A stretch of 64,000 nucleotides of DNA from an uncultured Butyrivibrio sp. Lineage in GTDB: Bacteria; Bacillota; Clostridia; Lachnospirales; Lachnospiraceae. The notes beneath the pieces are model-generated. The model made no database searches, had not been told where the DNA came from, and was given only the letters and a program-made list of their open reading frames with translations. Below, in pieces: positions 37,810-47,142 of the stretch (position 1 is its first letter; each line of letters opens with the position of its first letter). Made by a program: the position numbers and the translations under genes. The DNA lies in contig NZ_CAMVPU010000003.1 in NCBI RefSeq assembly GCF_947169445.1, positions 62,001 to 126,000 of the forward strand, written 5' to 3'.

Positions 37810-39859
37810 TGTAAGGTGCAAACAAAACATCGCAAAAAAGCTACTGGCAATTATCCTTGGGATAACCTGCGCAGCATCTTTTCCTATGCCTTTGAAGGTA
37901 GAAGCAGCACAGAAAACTCTTACCTTAAAGGCTGCAAGATCTCTTGCACTTCAAAACTCAGAGGAATATGAATCTGCCGAAACAAAGGTTATTTCCAAGC
38001 AGTCAGCCTATGAGAGTGCAGTAAAGGCAATAGCTCTGAAGGAAAAAAATATGAAAACCTTCAGATGGTCACCACTTTTAAGTTTTAAATTTCCAACCGA
38101 ACCAAATTTCGCTGAGGCATCAGAATTTCAGTATAAGCCGGTGGCTCTAAGCTATGAAATAAAAGTGGCTCAGCATCAGATGCAGGACAAGATTTTTGCA
38201 ATAGACGAAAAAGTAAACAATCTATACTGTGAAATTGTGGTTTTGCAGGAAACGATCATATTTAACGAAAAGAGAGCGGAAGCAACCGCCACCGGACTTG
38301 CTAAAAATGAGGCCAAGCTAAGACTTGGGCAGGCAAGCAAAGCTGATGTGGAAAAGCTTGAAAAGAAACAGGAATCTCTAAATAACAAGATCGCCAATGA
38401 CAGAAGGACACTGGAAGCAGATCTTAAGAAACTGACCAAGATGGTTGGGATAGACGTTTCTACAGGTTATAAATTCGAAAAGCCTTTTGTAGAAGCTACG
38501 ATAGACAGATCCCAGCTTGATGCACTTATTCAGTATACAGAAGACAGGGATGAAGGCTACTTCGAAGCCTGCGTGAACGAGGTTACAGCAAAAGCTGAGT
38601 TGAGTGTTAATTCCGGGCTTGTTAAAAATAAATACGGCAGAGACTACAACATGATTTCCGGGTATGTCAATTCGGCACTTGCCGGAAATACAATAAACAA
38701 AAAAGCATTTAATGCTGCTTATAAGGATTTTATTAAAAAAATTGACAGCTATTGGGAGGGCAAAAAAAGAATTCTTTTCTTCAAATTCCCTAAGATATGG
38801 TTCAAGGGGGATATGGATGGAACAAGATATATAGAGGATGATCCAAGTGCACTTGCTACTAACGTTATCGATTATACGTCAGCAGTTAGTGAAAAAAAGC
38901 AGGCAAAAGAGCAGCTCGATCAGAGTGTAACAGACTCTTTTAACAATTACATTTCTGTTCGAAATTCGTATAAACAGTATATCAAGGATGTAGATGATGC
39001 TGAGAAAAATTTAAAGAGGTCGGAGCTTTTAAATAAAAATGGTCAGATGAGCTTCGAAGAGTATGATTCCGAGATGGCAAGCTATGAAGACCTTCAAAAC
39101 AGCATGCTTGATGCGATGAAGCTCTATACGACTACGTTGTACTCCTTTGACAGGCTTACCTGCGGAGGCGTAAGTGCTCTTTTATCGGGAACAGATGCGG
39201 ACATGCAGACTGCTGTAGTAGGCGAAAGCTACCCTGAGAAAAATACAGCAGACGGTGCAACCTATACACTAAAGTCAATTATTCAGAATCAGGAATTTGA
39301 ACTTGCAATCCAGATTCCGGACGATTTTGCTGTAGAAATCTCCGACTACGAGCTCTGGGTTGATGGAGTCCAGGTAGGAGAAAGGACAGCTTCCGATAAG
39401 AAATTAAGGCATTTGGCTCTCGCAGTTGATGGTGTTACAGAGGTAAAGATAAGGGTATATAACGGTGAAGAATTTATTGATGACTGTATAATCGATCCCT
39501 CTGAAGAGTCAGGGCCGCTTACAATCACAACCGGCTATGATATCAAGAGAATAGATCCAAATCAGATTGGTACCTATAAGGTAGAGCAGAACGAGACTAC
39601 AGGCATCATCGAGATAACCTTAACAATGAATAAAGAAGCAAGTGATGTTAAGAAGTTTAAGGTTTTGTCCCAGGATGGCATTGCACTTGGCTCAGATGAG
39701 GCTATCGAAATAAGCAAGCCATTTAAGCATTTATCACTTGTAAAGCAGTCTTTATCTGATCTTAAGATTGAGTTATATGACGATTCAGACAACATTTTGT
39801 TCAAGGCCAGATTTGATACAGCAAACGGTGCAGTTTTAAAAGAGGATGAGCAAGAATGA
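37796..39859 (+). CDS. secreted TolC-like (outer membrane efflux family-like) protein
   Basis: 687 residues from the ATG at 37796, chosen because a signal peptide follows (KKLLAIILGITCAASF, cleavage near VEAA) and GAGGG lies at 37783-37787. After it comes the TolC-like start (LTLKAARSLALQNSEEYESAE), then long helices to about residue 460, interrupted near 250-340 by an insertion. The C-terminal 200 residues are beta-rich and unlike TolC. TolC-like proteins occur in some monoderm Firmicutes, where their role is not clear. In this cluster it could form a helical conduit through the wall. Overlaps the next gene by four bases. Confidence 0.7.
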   Translation: MTARDVRCKQNIAKKLLAIILGITCAASFPMPLKVEAAQKTLTLKAARSLALQNSEEYESAETKVISKQSAYESAVKAIALKEKNMKTFRWSPLLSFKFPTEPNFAEASEFQYKPVALSYEIKVAQHQMQDKIFAIDEKVNNLYCEIVVLQETIIFNEKRAEATATGLAKNEAKLRLGQASKADVEKLEKKQESLNNKIANDRRTLEADLKKLTKMVGIDVSTGYKFEKPFVEATIDRSQLDALIQYTEDRDEGYFEACVNEVTAKAELSVNSGLVKNKYGRDYNMISGYVNSALAGNTINKKAFNAAYKDFIKKIDSYWEGKKRILFFKFPKIWFKGDMDGTRYIEDDPSALATNVIDYTSAVSEKKQAKEQLDQSVTDSFNNYISVRNSYKQYIKDVDDAEKNLKRSELLNKNGQMSFEEYDSEMASYEDLQNSMLDAMKLYTTTLYSFDRLTCGGVSALLSGTDADMQTAVVGESYPEKNTADGATYTLKSIIQNQEFELAIQIPDDFAVEISDYELWVDGVQVGERTASDKKLRHLALAVDGVTEVKIRVYNGEEFIDDCIIDPSEESGPLTITTGYDIKRIDPNQIGTYKVEQNETTGIIEITLTMNKEASDVKKFKVLSQDGIALGSDEAIEISKPFKHLSLVKQSLSDLKIELYDDSDNILFKARFDTANGAVLKEDEQE

Positions 39860-42597
39860 AGTTAAAGCTACCTGCTAATTTCATACGCAAAATGACAGCG
39901 ATTACTCTTGTGGCGGCGATAATAGCCATTGTACTTGGCGGATCAATAAAGTCCAGGGCATTGTTTGATCCTGACCAGGCGATAAATTATCAACTGTTCG
40001 CTTCAAAAGTAGCGGTGGAGAATTCTGTGCTCTTTATAGGAACATACATTATCCATAAAGATGCGCTAACAGAAGATCTGTACCAGAAAGCTGTAGATTC
40101 TGCCAGTGAATCGGGGCAGAGCAATATTTACTATAAGTCGGAATTGTCGGATGGTCAGTGGTTTGAGACAGGCGATATAGACAACGGCGTCAAGGGGATC
40201 TCTATAGACGGACTTCCGGTATCTATTGATACCATCAACCCGCTTTACGTTACCTATTACGTAGGAAAAGACGGAATTTTAAAGGATGCCAAGACACTTG
40301 CAGCCATAAATCCGTTTGACATTCCTGATCCTTATAACCTGGCATCTTTGCCGGAGCTGGATCCTATCAGAGCACAGTATACTTCATCGAGCTCTGCTAC
40401 ATCTATTTCGCAGGAGGACTTCCTTAAGAACAAGAATTCTGCGGATTCGGGAAACCTTAGAAGTGATGTATATACTTATCAGCTCATAAGTACATTCTTT
40501 TCACTGAATTTACGTGATGATCAGACCAATCAATTGGATCAGCAGCTAAATAACCTGAATAATACCTATATTGCCTTAAAAGGCGCAGGGCAGGATGATG
40601 AAGCTAAGCTTGTTTACGACCTCATGGAAAAGATTGATGCTACAAGAAGAGCAATTGTCATGGAAAAGCTTTCTGAGCTTGATGAGAACTTGCTGAATGC
40701 TCTTTATGAACTTGCAAATGGAAGTCTGTATACACCATATGGAAGCTTTAAAACTTCAAGCAGTAGTAACAGCAATGTTCAGACTATGATGAACTCAGTT
40801 GACCATATATCAACTACACCTATTTCTTCACTTCTTAATTCCTGGTTCGGACTTCTTGGAGTACAGACGTCTTCAGGAGGTGACTGGTGGGGTGTACTGG
40901 ATAGTGCAGATACTGATAGACAAAAAAGGGCAGAGGAAGCAAATCAGGATAATGAGGATTATGTCTATGACAAGACACCTCAGGAACATCCATTTGCTGC
41001 AGATTCAGCTCTCCTTGAATCGATAGGTACAGCAATTTCAAACTGCGGAGCAAGCTATACCAAGTATATGTCAAAAGCACTGGTGGATTCTGATGATATT
41101 TTAGGTCATTACATTTATGACTATAGTACTCAGGTCATAGCCCAGTCAGGAAGCGGAAGCCTTGGAGGTCCTGTTACACTTCTTAAGCATGTGACTAACA
41201 TCAGAGACAACCAGATAGTTGATAAAGCAGGGGAACTTGAGCTTTTAAGAAGTTCTTTATTATCTGCAGGAAGCGCTAAGTATACTGCAGCAGCGACTGC
41301 GGGAACTAATTCCGGTTATAGTTCACTTAGTTCCGAAGGAGCAAAAAAAAGTTCTCTGGAGAATCAGAAAACGGATGAAGAAGCATTAAGAACCACCTTC
41401 CAGTTCCTGATCGAGTCCATGAGGCTAAGAGATAAGCCTGCCAATGCCCTTGAATATGTAAACGAAAGAATTAAAATCACAAACAACTTATTGAATGAAA
41501 TTCCTTCTGATGAATTCAAAACATATTCTACATCATCGGTTCAGGCGCATATTGTATGGCTCAAGGAGGAAGCACAAAAAATTATTGACTCAGACAAAAG
41601 CTTAAGAAGTAAGCTCGATGAGCTAAAGGCAAAAAAGGAAGAGCTTCAGAAAAAACGAGATCAGTGCCTTGATAATAATGATCTTGCAGGGGCTAAAGCA
41701 TATGATGCCAAGATAGCTGCCATAGACAAGGATATTGAACTTGAAGCAAAAGCAAATGGCAGTGGTGATGGCTCAGGTGATGGCTCGGGTTCAGGAAGCG
41801 GCGATGGCTTAACCTCAGGCGAGGACAGCCTGGCAGACAGTCTTATAGATAAAGCACTTTCGAAGCTGGCTGACGATGAAAATGCTGACCTTTCAGGAGT
41901 TGCGCAGGCACTTGCAGATATAGGCGCTGAGGACAAACTGGATGCTCTAGCCAAGAAAGCTGCTGACAGCGGAGCTTCTGCAGACACACTGGCCGGAATC
42001 AAGGATGCACAGGATTCGCTTAAAGATAAAGAAAATGCCGCTGATGCAAATGATCTTTTAGCTGAACTTGAAAATCTGTTTGGGAAGAGCCTTGATGAAA
42101 TGGATGAAAGGGAACTGGCTGTCGCGGGCGCAGTTGCTTCAAAGCTTTCAAAGGGCGGAATTGTTCCTGCGGATGAACTTACTAATCAGATATCGAACAA
42201 ACTGATGGCTACCAATAACAGGTATTATTACCGTCAATTTGGTTCAGATAAAGCCACAGAATATATAGATATGGATACATTGTCAGATGTTACGCCATAC
42301 AGATATTTCTACGATGATAGTAAAGCTGTTGCAACCATGACAGCCGGTTCAAAGGTATATATTTTCAACCGTGGAAGTGATGAAATGCACAAGCAGAGCA
42401 TGGATTCCGATCCGGAAGATCTTCTTAAACAGACGCAGTATCAGGGAAATGTGTATCTGTCAGAGGACGATGCGGATAATTACTTTAAGTGTATTGCTGA
42501 GTACTTGAATAAAACCGAGTATTCAGTGTGCTTAACATCTACCATGCAGAGTCAGGTGGATGATTACACCAAGCAGCTACAGGAAATCTTGCAATAG
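39856..42597 (+). CDS. large exported protein with coiled coils and Gly/Ser/Asp linker
   Basis: 913 residues, function not recognised. N-terminal signal or anchor helix (about 13-31). The body is rich in Ser, Asp and Leu, with a coiled coil near 575-635 and a low-complexity linker of GDGS-type repeats at about 637-655. A second helical part follows. The last 150 residues (RYYYRQFGSDKATEYIDMD, TAGSKVYIF, YQGNVYLSEDDADNYF) faintly recall copper-amine-oxidase-N-like wall domains, at low confidence. Co-translated with the TolC-like protein (ATGA overlap), so the two probably work together outside the membrane. Confidence 0.6.
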   Translation: MKLKLPANFIRKMTAITLVAAIIAIVLGGSIKSRALFDPDQAINYQLFASKVAVENSVLFIGTYIIHKDALTEDLYQKAVDSASESGQSNIYYKSELSDGQWFETGDIDNGVKGISIDGLPVSIDTINPLYVTYYVGKDGILKDAKTLAAINPFDIPDPYNLASLPELDPIRAQYTSSSSATSISQEDFLKNKNSADSGNLRSDVYTYQLISTFFSLNLRDDQTNQLDQQLNNLNNTYIALKGAGQDDEAKLVYDLMEKIDATRRAIVMEKLSELDENLLNALYELANGSLYTPYGSFKTSSSSNSNVQTMMNSVDHISTTPISSLLNSWFGLLGVQTSSGGDWWGVLDSADTDRQKRAEEANQDNEDYVYDKTPQEHPFAADSALLESIGTAISNCGASYTKYMSKALVDSDDILGHYIYDYSTQVIAQSGSGSLGGPVTLLKHVTNIRDNQIVDKAGELELLRSSLLSAGSAKYTAAATAGTNSGYSSLSSEGAKKSSLENQKTDEEALRTTFQFLIESMRLRDKPANALEYVNERIKITNNLLNEIPSDEFKTYSTSSVQAHIVWLKEEAQKIIDSDKSLRSKLDELKAKKEELQKKRDQCLDNNDLAGAKAYDAKIAAIDKDIELEAKANGSGDGSGDGSGSGSGDGLTSGEDSLADSLIDKALSKLADDENADLSGVAQALADIGAEDKLDALAKKAADSGASADTLAGIKDAQDSLKDKENAADANDLLAELENLFGKSLDEMDERELAVAGAVASKLSKGGIVPADELTNQISNKLMATNNRYYYRQFGSDKATEYIDMDTLSDVTPYRYFYDDSKAVATMTAGSKVYIFNRGSDEMHKQSMDSDPEDLLKQTQYQGNVYLSEDDADNYFKCIAEYLNKTEYSVCLTSTMQSQVDDYTKQLQEILQ

Positions 42598-42641
42598 GAT
42601 TGGGAAGTGATATTTTTTTATTCCCTATGGAAGGAAGAAAA

Positions 42642-43232
42642 ATGGCAGATTACCCGATAATCGCAGATGTAAGTCAATTCATTGTAGAGACTTTGAGAAA
42701 GAAAATGTGCCCGGAGCCGATACCGTCTCCCAACAACATAGAGATATCATCTCCTGCATCACAGGATGTTGACTATCTTGTAGGTCTTTATCTCTATGAT
42801 ATCCGGGAGAATATGGAGGTATCATCGCCCAGGTTGATTCAAAAAGGGCGGGCACAGCTTGCAAAGCCGCCACGACCATATGATCTTTATTATATGGTCT
42901 TCATAAATGGATCAGGTCAGATGGGCCTAAAAGATCCTGATATGCAGAAAATCATTGGAAAAATAGCGCAGATAGTGAACGATAACAGTTCAGTAAGGCC
43001 CAATGATCTGCAACCATGGCTCGAAACGCAGGAACCTCCGATAGTACTGTCTCAGGCGAAGATAGGTCTGGAGGAAAAAGAACGGGTGTGGCGGATGGTT
43101 AGTAAACCATACCAGGTTAGCCTCTTTTACAGGGCAGCCCCCGTTTATCTGTCCAGCGGAGAAGTAATTGATACTCCTCGCGTAACAGATGCGACTTTCG
43201 AACTTGGAATAACAGGCGAAGAAAGGGGGTAA
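42642..43232 (+). CDS. Pvc16-like tail terminator/cap protein (DUF4255)
   Basis: 196 residues from the ATG at 42642 (AAGGAAG just upstream; the longer in-frame ATG at 42600 has no ribosome site). Family pattern: SQFIVETLRKKM at the N-terminus, VDYLVGLYLYDIREN, then PPRPYDLYYMVFINGS and PWLETQEPPIVLSQAKIGLEEKERVWRMVSKPYQVSLFYRAAPVYLSS. Pvc16/Afp16 proteins close the distal end of the sheath-tube in extracellular contractile injection systems. First recognisable particle gene of the cluster. Confidence 0.88.
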   Translation: MADYPIIADVSQFIVETLRKKMCPEPIPSPNNIEISSPASQDVDYLVGLYLYDIRENMEVSSPRLIQKGRAQLAKPPRPYDLYYMVFINGSGQMGLKDPDMQKIIGKIAQIVNDNSSVRPNDLQPWLETQEPPIVLSQAKIGLEEKERVWRMVSKPYQVSLFYRAAPVYLSSGEVIDTPRVTDATFELGITGEERG

Positions 43233-43240
43233 TTATTTAG

Positions 43241-44035
43241 GTGACAACAGTGATTACAGCGAAGCTTACTCTTGCAGTAAGATTAGTCGACACCACAACC
43301 GGTAGAGAACTATCTGAGAACGATATCAGCTTTTACATCGACGGTGGTCTTGTTCATCCGATGAAAAAGGGCTCCGGAACCTATATTTTTGTAAACATGA
43401 GCAAAGAAGAATTTCTTATGCGAGTCCGTGCTTACAGATTTATGGATATGGAAGTAAAAGTTGACTGTAAGACGCTGGATCCAAGACTTCCTATGCTTGA
43501 TCTTTTCCTGATGCCGTCAGAGAAAAATCAGACAGGAGGCCAGGTAATCGAAATAAAGGGCACTCTTTCGGGACTTGAAACCATTCAGGCGATTGACTTA
43601 AATCGTCCGGAAGGCGCTTTCCAAAGTGTTACAACCAAGAAGGATATCACGAAAATGACCCTTCTTCCTATGACATCAGGAGGCGCTGTTGCACTGGATT
43701 CCATGGCATATGCCCTGTTATCCAAAGACCAGATGCGCTACGAGGTCTTCACAGTGCAGGAACAGGATTCAAAATCGAGTGTCATTTTAAGGAGTCCTCT
43801 TAAGTATGAGCACGAATTAAATGACAGGATCTTCCGAATAATATATGGAAGAGCCGGCCCTGAAGGAGATTTTGTTTTAAAAGTCAGAGATGATTCATCC
43901 ACTTTAAACCATCTTATAAATTTTAAGGTTGGAGAGGACGAGTATTTACGGCCTATTGATTTTCATCTTGAGACGGGAGAAATAAATCTGCTGGAGGGCG
44001 CAACTAGGATAGTTGCCTTGGAGAGAGGAAGTTAA
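43241..44035 (+). CDS. CIS-cluster protein of unknown role, regulatory-carboxypeptidase-like N-terminus
   Basis: 264 residues, GTG start with a G-rich ribosome site (GGGGGT). The first 90 residues look like a small beta-sandwich (LAVRLVDTTTGRELSENDISFYIDG). The rest is beta-rich, with no membrane or signal segment. Lies between the cap and PAAR-like genes with gaps of 8 and 5 bases, so it is probably a particle component or assembly factor. I do not recognise a named family. Confidence 0.55.
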   Translation: MTTVITAKLTLAVRLVDTTTGRELSENDISFYIDGGLVHPMKKGSGTYIFVNMSKEEFLMRVRAYRFMDMEVKVDCKTLDPRLPMLDLFLMPSEKNQTGGQVIEIKGTLSGLETIQAIDLNRPEGAFQSVTTKKDITKMTLLPMTSGGAVALDSMAYALLSKDQMRYEVFTVQEQDSKSSVILRSPLKYEHELNDRIFRIIYGRAGPEGDFVLKVRDDSSTLNHLINFKVGEDEYLRPIDFHLETGEINLLEGATRIVALERGS

Positions 44036-44040
44036 GGAAA

Positions 44041-44430
44041 ATGAGTGAACTTGTAACAGCTACAGGATTGTGTATGTGTTCTTTTGGAACCGCACCGGCA
44101 CCTTTAAAAGTCACCAGTCAGGCTAAAGTGCTTGCGGGTGGAAAACCATGCGGGACAATTTCTGATTCACAGGCGCTGGCAAATGTAGGACCATTTGGGA
44201 TGTGTACGTCGCTAGCAAATCCACAAGTGGCTGCAGCTACGGCGGCGGCTTTGGGAGTTCTTACTCCTCAGCCATGCATACCGCAGATTGCAGGAACCTG
44301 GATACCTACAAAGCCCAAAGTACTGGTAGGTGGAAAGCCTTGTCTGGCATCAGACTGTAAGGCGATGTGTGCATATGCAGGTTCACTGTCCATAACATTT
44401 CCCGGACAGATCAAGGCAATAGCAAACTGA
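44041..44430 (+). CDS. PAAR-like spike tip protein (DUF4280)
   Basis: 129 residues. The DUF4280 pattern is clear: ATGLCMCSFGTAPAPL, KVLAGGKPCGTISD, FGMCTSLANPQV, PQPCIPQIAGTWIP, KVLVGGKPCL and a final CAYAGSLSITFPGQ. The conserved Cys residues probably hold a metal as in PAAR proteins, which sharpen the spike of type VI and eCIS particles. Encoded separately from the spike (53811-54623). Confidence 0.9.
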   Translation: MSELVTATGLCMCSFGTAPAPLKVTSQAKVLAGGKPCGTISDSQALANVGPFGMCTSLANPQVAAATAAALGVLTPQPCIPQIAGTWIPTKPKVLVGGKPCLASDCKAMCAYAGSLSITFPGQIKAIAN

Positions 44431-44455
44431 AAAACAAAGAAAAGAGGTAAAGTAT

Positions 44456-46153
44456 ATGGCAGAGTATTTATCACCGGGCGTATACGTTGAAGAATATGAT
44501 AATTCTCCCCGTAGCATAGAAGGCGTTGGTACAAGTACAGCGGGCTTTATCGGACTGGCAGAGAAAGGTCCTCTTGAGGGAGCACCACTTCTCGTGACCA
44601 ACATGAAGAGCTTCAAACAGCAGTTTGGTGGCTTTCTTTCAGAGTTTGCTTACGGCGAGTACAGATATCTGGCTAACAGCGTAGAGCAGTTTTTTGATAA
44701 CGGCGGAACAAGGTGTTATGTAATGAGAGTGGCACCTGGTGATGCCAAGGTAGCATCCGCTAAAAAGGGTATTCTTACTGTATCTGCCAGTAGCCCGGGA
44801 ACTTGGGGCAACAAGATCCAGATTATGGTTTCAACAAATAAAAAGAGAAAACTTCAGCTCATTGAAAAGACAGAGCTTGGCTTCATAGCTAAGAGTCTTG
44901 ACGGCTTCAGAGAGGGAGATCTTGTTGAGTTTGATGGAACCTATACAAGAATCAAGACCATTTTTGACAGAGAAGTTACCTTCGAGGATGACATTCCGGA
45001 TACGGCAGTAGATTCCGGTATTATTCCTAAGTCTCTTCTTTACCTGGTAACAATCGACATGTCAGTTCGCTATGGCGACGATGTTGAGAATTACGCAGAG
45101 CTTTCAGTAAATACACAGTCACCAAGATATATCGGATCAAGGCTTGCAGGCAGCGAAATAATAAAGGTTGAGGTTTCTCAGCAGAAGGCACCCGCTAATC
45201 CTGTTACTGATATTCTTGGCGAAGATTCAACAGATGGCGTATTTTTCCTGGATGGCGGAACAGATGGTTCTGTATCCAAGATTAACGCAGGAACCTTTAT
45301 CGGTGAGGATAATGGTCCCGGCAAGCGCACAGGTATTCAGGCCTTTCTTGAGAACAATGCTGTCAGCATGATGGCTATTCCGGGCGTAACAATTCCGGAG
45401 GTTGTAGTAGCACTTGTAGGACATTGCGAGAACTTAAGAAGCCGCTTTGCTGTACTGGATATGCCAAAAGAGATGTATAAGACAGCTGATCTTTTAGGAT
45501 ACAGACAGATCATAGATTCCACTTATGCTGCTATGTATCATCCATGGGTTCAGGTGTTTGACAGATCCTCCAACAGACCGGACTTCATTCCTCCTTCAGG
45601 AGCTGTGTGCGGTGTGTACTCGAGAACAGATATTGATCGTGGTGTTCACAAGGCACCTGCTAATGAAGTAGTATTCTGTACCGGCCTTTCAGTTAACTAT
45701 ACCAAGGATGAGCAGGATGTTCTCAATCCTGAAGGTATTAACCTTATCAGAACTCTTCCCGGACAGGGAATCAGGATCTGGGGTGCAAGAACAGCATCCA
45801 GCAACAGCGCATTTAAGTATGTCAACGTTAGAAGACTCTTTATCTTTGTTGAGGAGAGTATTAAGGCTAATACTAACTGGGTTGTATTTGAACCTAATGA
45901 TCCTACTCTTTGGCAGAGAGTTAATCTCACAATTTCCAACTTCCTTGACGGACTTTGGAGAAATGGAATGCTTGCAGGAGAATCTGCAGCTGAGTCCTAC
46001 TTTGTAGAGATTGGACCATCCACTATGACCAGAGATGACATAATGAATGGCAGACTTATCTGCAACATTGGTATAGCTCCTTCTCGTCCTGCTGAATTCG
46101 TAATCTTCAGAGTAACTCAGCATACATCAGAAGCAGGCGGCGGGGAAGAATAA
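44456..46153 (+). CDS. contractile tail sheath protein
   Basis: 565 residues. N-terminal sheath motif YLSPGVYVEEYDNSPRS and AGFIGLAEKGPLEGAP. The C-terminal conserved core (RIWGARTAS; YVNVRRLFIFVEESIK; WVVFEPNDPTLWQRV) carries the region that interlocks neighbouring subunits. Only one sheath gene is present, against three in Afp/PVC. AGAGGT precedes the ATG. Directly upstream of the tube gene, the usual order. Confidence 0.97.
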   Translation: MAEYLSPGVYVEEYDNSPRSIEGVGTSTAGFIGLAEKGPLEGAPLLVTNMKSFKQQFGGFLSEFAYGEYRYLANSVEQFFDNGGTRCYVMRVAPGDAKVASAKKGILTVSASSPGTWGNKIQIMVSTNKKRKLQLIEKTELGFIAKSLDGFREGDLVEFDGTYTRIKTIFDREVTFEDDIPDTAVDSGIIPKSLLYLVTIDMSVRYGDDVENYAELSVNTQSPRYIGSRLAGSEIIKVEVSQQKAPANPVTDILGEDSTDGVFFLDGGTDGSVSKINAGTFIGEDNGPGKRTGIQAFLENNAVSMMAIPGVTIPEVVVALVGHCENLRSRFAVLDMPKEMYKTADLLGYRQIIDSTYAAMYHPWVQVFDRSSNRPDFIPPSGAVCGVYSRTDIDRGVHKAPANEVVFCTGLSVNYTKDEQDVLNPEGINLIRTLPGQGIRIWGARTASSNSAFKYVNVRRLFIFVEESIKANTNWVVFEPNDPTLWQRVNLTISNFLDGLWRNGMLAGESAAESYFVEIGPSTMTRDDIMNGRLICNIGIAPSRPAEFVIFRVTQHTSEAGGGEE

Positions 46154-46177
46154 TGAATAAGAAAGGAGTCATAAAGT

Positions 46178-46678
46178 ATGGCTACTCCAGCATATGATAA
46201 CGGTAAAGGTTCAGCTTATCCGTTAACCAAAATGAATTTCCTTGTGACAGTAGATACTATCGCAGGAACAGCAGCATTTTCAGAGGTTACAGGTATTGAG
46301 GCTACAGTAGATGTTATCGAGTTCCGCCAGGGGAACTCCGGATCACTTGCTCCTGTTAAAGTTCCGGGACTTGTAAAGCACGGAAACGTAACTCTTAAGA
46401 TGGGCTATATTATTTCCAGTCCGTTTAAGACTTGGGTAATGGAGTGTGTATCTGAGATGCGTGGTCAGATTCCTCGTCAGAATGTGACTATCGAACTTAT
46501 TGATATCAACTCCGGCGCACCTTCATCAGTTGTAACTTCATCTTTGTCAGCTCGTCAGTGGACACTGACAAATGCATGGGTTACCAAGTACACTGCTCCT
46601 GATATGGATGCCAAGAACAGTGATATAGCAATTGAGACTGTAGAAATCGCGTATGAAGAGCTGGTAATTCCAAATTAA
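46178..46678 (+). CDS. inner tail tube protein (gp19/Hcp-like)
   Basis: 166 residues, T4 gp19-like: NFLVTVDTIAGTAAFSEVTGIEATVDVIEFRQGN, then LKMGYIISSPFKTWV, and a final strand DIAIETVEIAYEELVI. It forms the hexameric rings of the inner tube inside the sheath. Follows the sheath gene by 24 bases with an AAAGGAG ribosome site. A hairpin after the stop probably helps to keep this mRNA abundant. Confidence 0.95.
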   Translation: MATPAYDNGKGSAYPLTKMNFLVTVDTIAGTAAFSEVTGIEATVDVIEFRQGNSGSLAPVKVPGLVKHGNVTLKMGYIISSPFKTWVMECVSEMRGQIPRQNVTIELIDINSGAPSSVVTSSLSARQWTLTNAWVTKYTAPDMDAKNSDIAIETVEIAYEELVIPN

Positions 46679-46702
46679 GAGAAAGCTATTTGTTTTCTTT
46701 TC

Positions 46703-46727
46703 GGGCGCAGGATTTTTCCTGCGTCCC
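46703..46727 (+). promoter_or_regulatory. intercistronic hairpin after the tube gene
   Basis: GGGCGCAGGA pairs with TCCTGCG-T-CCC (one bulged T), loop of three T. No T-run after it. It lies in the widest gap (91 bases) among the structural genes and may protect the sheath/tube mRNA from 3' decay or reduce read-through to baseplate genes. Confidence 0.6.
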
Positions 46728-46769
46728 ATAAAGGAAACAAAACAAAATACTTACAGAGGAGAAAAGTAT

Positions 46770-47132
46770 ATGGAAACAGTATATGATTTCACACTACCAA
46801 AGGGTTACATGGACTCAGCAGGTGTACTTCATCAAAAGGGGAAAATGAGACTTGCTACTGCAGGCGATGAGATTTCAGCAACAAGAGACCCGAGAGTTTT
46901 GTCTAATCCATCGTATCTGACAATTGTAATACTAAGTAAAGTTGTTATACAGCTTGAGGGCATGGATGCTGTTACAGCAACGACTATAGAGCAGTTGTTC
47001 ACTGCAGATTTGGCTTATTTACAAGATATGTACCAGAGAATAAATGATGTGGAGCCTCCGGTAATCCACTGTGTATGTCCGGACTGCGGAAAAACCTTTG
47101 AGGTACCTTTAAATTTTACACAGGAGGGCTAA
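46770..47132 (+). CDS. tail assembly chaperone-like protein with CxCxxC motif
   Basis: 120 residues. Pattern of small proteins found after the tube gene in CIS clusters: FTLPKGYMDSAGVLHQKGKMRLATAGDEI, a helical middle with SNPSYLTIVILSKVV, and LAYLQDMYQRIND. The C-terminus has a half zinc ribbon (CVCPDCGK). By position it matches gpE/gpG-type tail chaperones, which assist tape-measure and tube assembly. Near its 3' end lies the slippery heptamer A AAT TTT (47111-47117), so a part of ribosomes may enter the -1 frame and make a longer form of about 187 residues. Confidence 0.75.
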   Translation: METVYDFTLPKGYMDSAGVLHQKGKMRLATAGDEISATRDPRVLSNPSYLTIVILSKVVIQLEGMDAVTATTIEQLFTADLAYLQDMYQRINDVEPPVIHCVCPDCGKTFEVPLNFTQEG

Positions 47133-47142
47133 AGCTCTATCC
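47111..47142 (+). promoter_or_regulatory. candidate programmed -1 ribosomal frameshift site
   Basis: Heptamer A AAT TTT at 47111-47117 is in the correct phase with the chaperone-like frame (codons AAT 47112, TTT 47115). Five bases later a small hairpin can form: AGGGC (47125-47129) with GCTCT (47134-47138, one G-T pair), plus GG (47123-47124) with CC (47141-47142) across a two-base bulge. The zero-frame stop TAA (47130-47132) is in the loop. An AGGAGGG stretch (47122-47128) is also present, but no start codon follows it at a usable distance in the -1 frame. Confidence 0.5.

Noticed and set aside
41750..41830. DNA repeat array
   Set aside because: The repetitive GGTGATGGCTCAGG-type bases are in frame and encode a Gly/Ser/Asp linker of the 913-residue protein.
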